5,451 nt of DNA from Desulfovibrionaceae bacterium (GTDB taxonomy: Bacteria; Desulfobacterota; Desulfovibrionia; Desulfovibrionales; Desulfovibrionaceae), in contig WRHT01000106.1 in assembly GCA_009783115.1 (NCBI GenBank), forward strand, positions 1 through 5,451, read 5' to 3'. Shown in pieces: positions 1 to 5,451 of this stretch. Within the stretch, counting starts at the first letter, position 1. The number at the start of each line of letters is the position of its first letter. The translations under genes and the position numbers were made by a program. Under the pieces are notes generated by a model. The model was not told the DNA's origin and did no database searches. It saw only the letters and a program-made list of their open reading frames with translations.

Positions 1-9
1 AAAGTCCAT

Positions 10-38
10 ATTATAGCAAGTTGTCGCGGAAAAATCCA
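10..38 (-). promoter_or_regulatory. Leftward extended -10 promoter
   Basis: Read on the minus strand, positions 18-10 give TGCTATAAT: a perfect -10 hexamer preceded by the TG of an extended -10 element. Seventeen bases upstream, at 38-33, lies TGGATT, a poor -35 (3 of 6 matches to TTGACA), which is common when an extended -10 is present. Transcription would begin near position 3 and leave the window to the left, so the gene it serves cannot be seen. The match to consensus is direct; promoter activity is inferred. Confidence 0.5.
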
Positions 39-69
39 GCCTCGGGCCGCAGGGGAGTTTAATCCGCGA
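24..69. repeat. 7-bp inverted repeat, TCGCGGA / TCCGCGA
   Basis: TCGCGGA at 24-30 is exactly mirrored by TCCGCGA at 63-69, with 32 bases between. A third partial copy of the core, TCGCG, at 78-82 can also pair with CGCGA at 65-69. The left arm lies in the spacer of the leftward promoter and the right arm lies upstream of metF. The arrangement could be a pair of operator half-sites or alternative RNA hairpins in the metF leader. I do not recognise the motif as the site of a known regulator. Confidence 0.3.
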
Positions 70-98
70 AATGCTTATCGCGTTGTTGCCCGCCATCC

Positions 99-127
99 TT
101 GCTTTCCGCTGCGGCTCTGGGTATAGA
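99..127 (+). promoter_or_regulatory. Candidate metF promoter
   Basis: TTGCTT (99-104) and TATAGA (122-127) are separated by exactly 17 bases. They match the sigma-70 consensus at 3 of 6 and 4 of 6 positions. Transcription would start near 134 and give a leader of about 75 bases before the metF GTG. The spacing is right but both hexamers are weak, so this is only the best visible candidate; no riboswitch fold was recognised in the leader. Confidence 0.25.
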
Positions 128-209
128 TGGGGCGAGCGGCGATGGGGCGGCGCGCAAAGGTTCATGTCCGGGCGCGGTGTTCAAAGAATATGGGGCCGTG
201 GGGTGGAAT

Positions 210-1097
210 GTGAAAATATCTGAACTTCTGGCCGCTTCAGTTCGTCCTTTTTATTCTCTGGAATTTTTCCCGCCCCGGGAAGAGGCGCAGCTACCGGATT
301 TTTTCGCGGCAGCGGATAAGCTCAGGGCCTTAAACCCGCTCTTTGCCTCGGTCACTTATGGGGCTGGCGGAGGCCGCCAGGCCGATACCCTGGAGATTTC
401 CAGGGCCTTGAAAGAGCGCCTGGGTTTTGAGCCGATGCCCCATTTGACCTGCGTGGGCTCCAGGCGGGAGGGGATCGCGGTTTTTTTGGAGCGGCTTCGC
501 GCCTTGGGCATTGATAATGTTTTGGCCTTGCGTGGAGACGCGCCCAAGGCGGCGCGGCCTGAAGACCCGCCGTACGACTGGTCGGGCGATGATTTTCAGC
601 ATGCCTCGAACTTGGTGGCCTTTATCCGGGAGCGTTTTTCCGATTTCTGCGTAGGCGTGGCCGCATATCCTCAGCCGCATCCGGAATCCGCCTCCAGGGA
701 GCTGGATCGTTTTTATACCATGAAAAAACTCTCTGCCGGCGGAGATTTCCTGATCACCCAGCTTTTTTTTGAATTGCGGGAATACCTGGATTTTGTGGCT
801 GAAATGCGCGCCCTGGGGCTGGATAAGCCGGTGATCCCAGGAGTATTGCCGGTACAAAGCCTGGAATCCCTGCGCTATGTCACGGGACTGTGCGGCGCTT
901 CCGTTCCCGTGGATTTTCAGCGGGAATTGGAAGAAGCCCAGGCCCGCGGCGGGCAGGCCGCGGTGCGTGAACTGGGGGCGCGCCGCGCGGCCGTCCAGAC
1001 GCGCGAACTTATCGCCGCCGGAGCGCCGGGGGTGCATTTATATACCCTGAACAAGGCGGATCTCTGCCTGAAAATAGCCGAACTGGCGAGAATTTAG
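210..1097 (+). CDS. metF: Methylenetetrahydrofolate reductase (MetF)
   Basis: This cytoplasmic FAD enzyme reduces 5,10-methylene-tetrahydrofolate to 5-methyl-tetrahydrofolate, the methyl donor for methionine synthesis and, in some anaerobes, part of the Wood-Ljungdahl methyl branch. From the GTG at 210 the protein is 295 residues, essentially the length of E. coli MetF, and forms a single TIM-barrel domain. Visible family motifs are LEFFPP with catalytic Glu18, SVTYGAGG (47-54), PHLTC (77-81), ALRGD with Asp110 that contacts the flavin, AAYPQPHPES (151-160), ITQLFF (182-187) and the C-terminal LYTLNKAD. The frame stays open upstream to about 99, but that stretch has no family similarity. The start at 210 places the conserved LEFFPP at the usual distance from the N-terminus. 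A purine-rich GGGGTGGA lies very close upstream (200-207), so the exact start is less certain than the identity; GTG at 198 or 177 are alternatives. No methionine synthase is adjacent. The electron donor (NADH or another carrier) cannot be told from the sequence. Confidence 0.95.
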   Translation: MKISELLAASVRPFYSLEFFPPREEAQLPDFFAAADKLRALNPLFASVTYGAGGGRQADTLEISRALKERLGFEPMPHLTCVGSRREGIAVFLERLRALGIDNVLALRGDAPKAARPEDPPYDWSGDDFQHASNLVAFIRERFSDFCVGVAAYPQPHPESASRELDRFYTMKKLSAGGDFLITQLFFELREYLDFVAEMRALGLDKPVIPGVLPVQSLESLRYVTGLCGASVPVDFQRELEEAQARGGQAAVRELGARRAAVQTRELIAAGAPGVHLYTLNKADLCLKIAELARI

Positions 1098-1159
1098 AAT
1101 CCGCCGGGGCAGCCCTGGGGCACACCCCATAAAAATCCTGGTCAATCCAATAAAGTCTT

Positions 1160-1188
1160 TTGCCTTTAGCTATTTTACCTGATATTAT
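1160..1188 (+). promoter_or_regulatory. Sigma-70-type promoter of the hydrogenase-like hybrid kinase
   Basis: TTGCCT (1160-1165) and TATTAT (1183-1188) are separated by exactly 17 bases and match the consensus at 4 of 6 and 5 of 6 positions, in a locally AT-rich stretch. Transcription would begin near 1195, leaving a leader of about 90 bases before the ATG at 1287. The site lies in the 189-bp gap after metF, which supports the kinase being its own transcription unit. Confidence 0.5.
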
Positions 1189-1196
1189 CCTTAATT

Positions 1197-1207
1197 GGAC
1201 CATGTCC
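1197..1207. promoter_or_regulatory. Small palindrome at the predicted transcription start
   Basis: GGACCATGTCC is two perfect 4-base arms (GGAC and GTCC) around CAT. It sits immediately downstream of the predicted -10 hexamer, where a repressor site or a 5'-end hairpin would act. It is short enough to occur by chance, and no regulator family is suggested by the motif. Confidence 0.15.
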
Positions 1208-1272
1208 CAAAAGGGGCTACGCGGCGATATTGCCGTGGCCGGCCGGCGTGGCGCAAGAAGCCAGGCGCTCGT

Positions 1273-1278
1273 AAGGGG
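1273..1278 (+). promoter_or_regulatory. Ribosome binding site of the hybrid kinase
   Basis: AAGGGG stands 8 bases before the ATG at 1287. It is a good Shine-Dalgarno sequence at normal spacing and fixes the start of the long reading frame. Confidence 0.7.
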
Positions 1279-1286
1279 TTGATATT

Positions 1287-4200
1287 ATGGATCTCTCCGA
1301 AAATTATATACGGATGGAAGTGGATAAATGCATCGGGTGCAACCGCTGTATCCGCGAGTGCCCGATTGAAACGGCCAATATAGCCTATCAGGATGAAAGC
1401 GAAAATATAAAGGTACGCATTGATCCGACCCAATGTATTCTTTGCGGTACATGTATTGATGTTTGCGACCATGGCGCCAGGCATGTCAACGATGATACGG
1501 AGCGTTTTTTCAAAGACCTCGAGGCCGGCGTCCGTATTTCCGTAATGGCTGCGCCTTCCATCCAGACGAATATCCCACAATGGAAAAAATTGTTTACATG
1601 GCTGCGTGGCAATGGCGTCACATCAGTATATGACGTCTCATTAGGAGCGGATATATGTATATGGGCGCAGTTGCGGCTGTTGGAAAAAGAACCTAGACCT
1701 ATAATAACACAGCCATGCGCGGCCATTGTTTCTTATTGCGAACGGCATAACCCTGAACTTCTTAATTTTTTGTCGCCGGTACACAGTCCGATGGCCTGCG
1801 CGGCCATATATATGCGCCAAAAAGGCATACAAGAACCTATAGCATCCATATCTCCGTGTATTGCAAAGATTGTTGAACATCGCTCAACGCAACTTGTGCA
1901 ATACAACATTACCTTCAAACAGCTTAATCAATATCTGGAAGAGCATAATATAGCCATGCCTGATGAGGATAGCGGATTTGATCATGACAGCGCCGGGCCG
2001 GGAACGCTCTTTCCCCTTCCTGGCGGACTGCGTGAGAATCTTGATTTTTTTACCGGAAAAGCCCTGCACGTGGAAAAGAAAGAAGGTTCAGATGTTTTGA
2101 AATATCTGGATCAGTATGCCTTGACCAGCCCCGAACATCTGCCTGATGTCTTTGATGTGCTGCATTGCGCCAATGGCTGTCTCCTCGGGGCGGCGACCGA
2201 CAAAGAACAAAATATTTTCAAGCTGCACAAGCAGATGCATGCGGTGCGTTCCGGCGTAACCGGCGATCTGCGCCGCGGCCTGGAAAAACTTGCGGAATAT
2301 GACCGGGAGCTGCGCCTTGAGGATTTCCTGCGCTCCTATACCGTTTTTCCCCAGAAATATCCCGAGGTATCCGAAGAAGCCATTGAAAATGCCTTCATGC
2401 AGATGCACAAAACCGATGCCGGCAAGCGCCTGGTCAACTGCGGGGCTTGCGGATCGGAATCCTGTCTTTCTATGGCGCGTAAAATAGCCCTTAACGTGAA
2501 TATCCCCATGAATTGCGTTATCGCTGCCAGGGACGAGGCCCAGAAAGAGCAGGCGCGCAATGCCGAATATGTGGCCCTTATGCAGAATATTGGCGATAAC
2601 CTTTTATCCACCGCGGATGAAAATTACACCGTACAGGTGAGAGAATCTCTGCGCAGGCTCAGCGATACGGTGGGATGCCAGGCCGTGGCCATCTGGAACA
2701 GGTGTTTTGACGGAAAAAGAGAGAGCTTTATCAGGATTAACGGATGGTACGGAGATAACCCAGACGGGATAGCCATTTTGGGTGAATGGCCCGACGATTG
2801 GGTTGATAAGCTCAAACAGGGCGAGCGCGTCCTGGTCAACTCACGTAAGGAGAAACCCGGCCTTTTCCCGGACGCGGTAACAACGCTGTTTATCGTTCCC
2901 GTGCATATCCGGGGAGAATTCTGGGGATTTATTGATGCCATCAGCGTCGAAGACCGGACTTATTCAAGGGAAGAGGCCGCGCTTTTGGAAGCCTCCGGGG
3001 TTCTCCTCATTTCCGGTATACTGGAGCGGATGCTTAATAAAAATTTGGTTTCAGCCAAGGAGGACGCCTTGGCCGCCTCGCGGGCCAAAAGCGAATTTCT
3101 TTCGCGCATGTCGCATGAAATCCGTACGCCCATGAACGCTATTATCGGCATGACGCATATGGGGGCCGTGGCCAAGGACAATGAACGCAAAGACTACTGC
3201 CTTGGAAAAATTTCCGTCGCCTCGCAGCATTTGCTGGGGGTGATCAACGATATCCTGGACATGTCCAAGATTGAAGCCGGCAAATTTGAGCTTTCCTATA
3301 TCTGGTTCAACTTTGAAAAAATGCTTCAGGATATTTCCAATGTTATCGCCTTCCGCATGGATGAAAAAGAGCTGAACTTCACCGTGCATATTGACCAGCA
3401 TATTCCGGATATGCTTGAAGGCGATAATCAGCGGCTGGCGCAGGTCATAACCAACTTTTTATCCAATGCCGTCAAATTCACCCCCAAAAACGGGCATATC
3501 AAGCTGGGAGCCAAACTGCTCAAACAAAAAGATTCCCTATATAACATACGCATAGAAGTCGCCGATAGCGGCATCGGCATCGCGGACGCTGATAAAGAGC
3601 GTTTATTTCAGGCCTTTGAACAGGCGGAAAGCGGAACAGCGCGCAAGTATGGCGGAACAGGCCTGGGCCTGGCCATATCCAAACGCATCATCGAGATGAT
3701 GGGTGGATCCATATGGGTGGAATCAGTCCTGGGACAGGGTTCATCCTTCTTTTTTGACTTCAAGGCGCAAGGGCGGGCGGCCGAGGAAGACAAACAGCCG
3801 CACTGGAGCCATACTCCCAAAATACTGGCGGTAGACGACGACCCGGATACCCGCATGTTCTTTTCCGTGGTGGCGGAGCAACTGGGCATCCATTGCGATA
3901 CGGCCCAAGGTGAGGATGAGGCGCTGGCGTTGTTGGAAAAAAACAACGACTATGATGTTCATTTTATTGACTACAACCTGCCGGGCATACACGGGGTCGC
4001 CCTGGCCCACAAAATGCAGAGCGTCCTGAAAAAAGACCTCCACATCGTGCTTATTTCCGGCCTGGATAGAAGCAGCATAGAAAGTGAGTGCGAGACCGCC
4101 CATATAGATCATTTTTTGACCAAGCCGCTTTTTCCGGCCTATATACGCGACGCCGTCAATGATTACATGGGGATGAAAAAAACCGCCGCCGCCGTGGAGT

Positions 4201-4631
4201 CCGACAATAACGAAGGCTGCTTTACCGGGCGCCGGATTTTGCTGGCGGAGGATATAGAGATCAATCGTGAGATTTTTATCGCGCTGCTGGACGGCACTTG
4301 CCTGGAAATTGAAAGCGCCGAAGACGGCCGGGTGGCCCTGGAGAAATTCAAGGCCTCGCCGCAGTCATACAACATGATTCTCATGGATGTGCAAATGCCT
4401 GAAATGGACGGCTATGAGGCCTCCGTAGCCATTCGCGGCCTTGATCTGCCATATGCCAGGGAAATTCCCATAGTCGCGATGACCGCCAATGTTTTCAAGG
4501 AAGACATTGACAGATGCCTGGCCAGCGGCATGAACGACCATATCGGGAAACCCATCGATCAGGATATTCTCATGGGGAAATTGCGCAAATACCTTGGACG
4601 TCAAACGCCGGACGGCCAGCCGCAGGCGTAA
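1287..4631 (+). CDS. Sensory [FeFe]-hydrogenase-like hybrid histidine kinase with two receivers
   Basis: A 1114-residue protein with no signal peptide or membrane segment, so cytoplasmic. Order of domains: two ferredoxin motifs (Cys15/18/21/25 and Cys50/53/56/60); an [FeFe]-hydrogenase large-subunit domain (about 82-345) with all four H-cluster cysteines by alignment (Cys144, Cys191, Cys294, Cys298); a four-cysteine Fe-S domain (Cys385, 388, 393, 410); a helical linker; a GAF domain (about 435-578); a signalling helix; HisKA with phosphoacceptor His610 in SHEIRTP; a HATPase with N box (723-727), DSGIGI (760-765) and GTGLGLAI (791-797 region); receiver 1 (DDD 850-852, Asp895, Ser924, Lys946); receiver 2 (Glu988/Asp989, Asp1034, Thr1066, Lys1088). 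Family knowledge places PAS- or kinase-linked [FeFe] hydrogenases in the putative sensory group C. I infer that H2 or redox state controls kinase activity. All kinase and receiver residues look intact. There is no HPt domain, so transfer beyond the receivers needs an outside partner. An H-cluster would need HydE, HydF and HydG, which are not in the window. Confidence 0.93.
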   Translation: MDLSENYIRMEVDKCIGCNRCIRECPIETANIAYQDESENIKVRIDPTQCILCGTCIDVCDHGARHVNDDTERFFKDLEAGVRISVMAAPSIQTNIPQWKKLFTWLRGNGVTSVYDVSLGADICIWAQLRLLEKEPRPIITQPCAAIVSYCERHNPELLNFLSPVHSPMACAAIYMRQKGIQEPIASISPCIAKIVEHRSTQLVQYNITFKQLNQYLEEHNIAMPDEDSGFDHDSAGPGTLFPLPGGLRENLDFFTGKALHVEKKEGSDVLKYLDQYALTSPEHLPDVFDVLHCANGCLLGAATDKEQNIFKLHKQMHAVRSGVTGDLRRGLEKLAEYDRELRLEDFLRSYTVFPQKYPEVSEEAIENAFMQMHKTDAGKRLVNCGACGSESCLSMARKIALNVNIPMNCVIAARDEAQKEQARNAEYVALMQNIGDNLLSTADENYTVQVRESLRRLSDTVGCQAVAIWNRCFDGKRESFIRINGWYGDNPDGIAILGEWPDDWVDKLKQGERVLVNSRKEKPGLFPDAVTTLFIVPVHIRGEFWGFIDAISVEDRTYSREEAALLEASGVLLISGILERMLNKNLVSAKEDALAASRAKSEFLSRMSHEIRTPMNAIIGMTHMGAVAKDNERKDYCLGKISVASQHLLGVINDILDMSKIEAGKFELSYIWFNFEKMLQDISNVIAFRMDEKELNFTVHIDQHIPDMLEGDNQRLAQVITNFLSNAVKFTPKNGHIKLGAKLLKQKDSLYNIRIEVADSGIGIADADKERLFQAFEQAESGTARKYGGTGLGLAISKRIIEMMGGSIWVESVLGQGSSFFFDFKAQGRAAEEDKQPHWSHTPKILAVDDDPDTRMFFSVVAEQLGIHCDTAQGEDEALALLEKNNDYDVHFIDYNLPGIHGVALAHKMQSVLKKDLHIVLISGLDRSSIESECETAHIDHFLTKPLFPAYIRDAVNDYMGMKKTAAAVESDNNEGCFTGRRILLAEDIEINREIFIALLDGTCLEIESAEDGRVALEKFKASPQSYNMILMDVQMPEMDGYEASVAIRGLDLPYAREIPIVAMTANVFKEDIDRCLASGMNDHIGKPIDQDILMGKLRKYLGRQTPDGQPQA

Positions 4632-4646
4632 TGAATTTTTTACGCC
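4625..4646. repeat. Inverted repeat holding both convergent stop codons
   Basis: GGCGTAA (4625-4631) and TTACGCC (4640-4646) form a perfect 7-base stem around an 8-base loop. The plus-strand TAA stop of the kinase ends the left arm, and the minus-strand TAA stop of the glycosyltransferase lies in the right arm. A hairpin between convergent genes suggests a shared, bidirectional transcription end. A classical terminator is not seen, because neither strand has a T-run after the stem; the run of six T (4636-4641) is in the loop and right arm. Confidence 0.5.
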
Positions 4647-5451
4647 GCTAATAAAACCCCGTTCGCGAAATGCCGTATATCATGACGTCGGCAGTAATCC
4701 CGCGCCGCGTTCAAGGCCAGCGTCTTTCTTTCCCGCATCTCCCGTTCGAACTGAAAAAGGGCTTCGGCAAGGCAGGCGGCGGTTGGCCTGACCATAAACA
4801 GGGAGCCGTTCCGCAATGGAGCGAGTTCTTCCCGCATGAATCCCTCTTGGGCGCAGATAGCGGGCACCGCCATGGACGCCGATTCTATGACCAGCCCTGA
4901 GGGACGGTAGCGGGAATACGCCTCGGCCGTGTATGGGATAATCATGGCCGTGAACGAGGCCATGTTCCGGTAGTAGGCGCGTTCGTCCAGGTAATGGGTA
5001 TTAAGGTTTATCCGGCCCGGGAAAGTATGGCTCAGGTCGTGCAAAGCAAGTACGACAGGATGAATTTGCGTATCAGTGGGAGTCGCCTGGATGGCGAAAC
5101 GCCCCTGTCCTCCTTGGGCCAGATAGCGTGTGAGCGCCGAAGGCAGAATATGCAGGTTTTTCCCCGGTCGCCAGTCCCCAGCCATGCCAAAGAGCGGCTC
5201 TGCCGGGCAGGTGTGGTTGTGATAGCCCTCGGGGCGCTCCGGCAAGGGAGTGGGCATTGTTGGACATTCCCTGCCCATAAGAGTGGTCAACATCTCGCCT
5301 ACAGAATTGGAACCTCCGAACAAGCGCGCCTTGGGGCAGCCGCGTAATAGTGAGCAGGCGGTCTCCAGGCGGGATTGGCATTGGGGCGTGCCGTCAACCC
5401 CCAGCATGAGGTTCAAGGCCAGATAAGGTCTTTGATTTTCCGTAATAGACG
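4640..5451 (-). CDS. Glycosyltransferase, family-4-like, C-terminal part (5' end outside window)
   Basis: The frame is open from the right edge to the TAA at 4642-4640, giving 269 complete codons. It has no ATG near the edge, and the sequence continues beyond a TTG at 5416, so the true start lies outside the window. What is visible fits the second half of a GT-B fold. It has a new Rossmann-type start at LFGMAGDWRPGKN (lysine codon near 5160), a donor-binding helix, and RYRPSGLVIESASMAVP, which matches the SG...E...A.G.P signature of nucleotide-sugar binding in GT4 enzymes (glutamate codon 4885-4883). Such enzymes move a sugar from an activated nucleotide donor onto lipopolysaccharide, capsule or other glycans on the cytoplasmic side of the membrane. 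Donor and acceptor cannot be read from this fragment. It converges on the kinase gene with an 8-bp gap and is probably unrelated in function. An alternative is a glycosyltransferase-like protein of unknown family, since the similarity is confined to short motifs. Confidence 0.75.
   Translation of the reverse strand, partial: SITENQRPYLALNLMLGVDGTPQCQSRLETACSLLRGCPKARLFGGSNSVGEMLTTLMGRECPTMPTPLPERPEGYHNHTCPAEPLFGMAGDWRPGKNLHILPSALTRYLAQGGQGRFAIQATPTDTQIHPVVLALHDLSHTFPGRINLNTHYLDERAYYRNMASFTAMIIPYTAEAYSRYRPSGLVIESASMAVPAICAQEGFMREELAPLRNGSLFMVRPTAACLAEALFQFEREMRERKTLALNAARDYCRRHDIRHFANGVLLAA

Noticed and set aside
1..126. Frame open on the plus strand from the left edge to a TAG at 124-126, possibly the tail of an upstream gene
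   Set aside because: The 41 codons show no family motif or clear coding character, and a strong minus-strand promoter overlaps them. The tail of a gene cannot be excluded, but it is not supported.
99..209. N-terminal extension of MetF from a TTG at 99
   Set aside because: The extra 37 residues are low-complexity and unlike MetF, while the GTG at 210 gives the normal family length. The TTG at 99 is better explained as part of a possible -35 hexamer.
60..209. SAM, SAH, THF or cobalamin riboswitch upstream of metF
   Set aside because: None of the conserved cores I know for these classes is visible; only short GC-rich hairpins are present.
330..1037. Long minus-strand open frame (235 codons) inside metF
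   Set aside because: It lies wholly antisense to a well-supported metF; its translation shows no recognisable domain and looks like a shadow of GC-rich coding sequence.
1116..1129. TGGGG-CACA-CCCCA hairpin just after metF as a rho-independent terminator
   Set aside because: The 5-bp stem is followed by AT-rich sequence starting TAAAAATCC on the plus strand, with no T-run; on the minus strand the T-run precedes the stem. It may be a weak hairpin but not a standard terminator.
1287..4631. A catalytic (production or uptake) [FeFe] hydrogenase subunit
   Set aside because: The fusion to a kinase, the replaced proton-relay residues and the lack of partner subunits or maturases nearby all favour a sensory role.
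5073..5381. Second minus-strand frame overlapping the glycosyltransferase
   Set aside because: It is an overlapping frame of the same GC-rich region. The 4640-5451 frame carries the GT4-type motifs and runs through the edge; this one has none.

Overview
The window looks like a chromosomal segment from an anaerobic, Desulfovibrio-like deltaproteobacterium. This is an inference from the style of the MetF protein and the presence of an iron-sulfur and [FeFe]-hydrogenase-type sensor; nothing in the window fixes the taxon. It holds two complete genes and one gene cut by the right edge. There are no RNA genes, mobile elements or CRISPR arrays.

Layout. Positions 1-209 have no recognisable gene and look like a divergent intergenic region. 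A perfect extended -10 motif on the minus strand (10-18) points out of the window to the left, a weaker candidate promoter points right towards metF, and a 7-bp inverted repeat lies between them. Positions 210-1097 (+) encode a full-length methylenetetrahydrofolate reductase (MetF, GTG start). The 189-bp gap at 1098-1286 carries a good sigma-70-type promoter and a clear ribosome binding site for the next gene. Positions 1287-4631 (+) encode the main item, a 1114-residue soluble protein. It fuses an [FeFe]-hydrogenase-like sensory module (two ferredoxin [4Fe-4S] motifs, an H-cluster domain and a further four-cysteine Fe-S domain) to a GAF domain, a complete histidine kinase and two receiver domains. 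Positions 4640-5451 (-) hold the C-terminal part of a family-4-like glycosyltransferase converging on the kinase gene. The two stop codons lie inside the two arms of one inverted repeat.

How the parts relate. The three genes appear to be separate transcription units: metF serves one-carbon and methionine metabolism, the hybrid kinase is a signalling protein, and the glycosyltransferase probably acts in surface glycan synthesis. The hydrogenase-like domain keeps all four H-cluster cysteine ligands but has lost most of the catalytic proton path by my alignment. I therefore read it as a cytoplasmic H2 or redox sensor that passes a signal through Fe-S clusters and a GAF domain to a kinase and phosphorelay, not as a production hydrogenase. 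No output regulator, separate HPt protein or hydrogenase maturase is in view.
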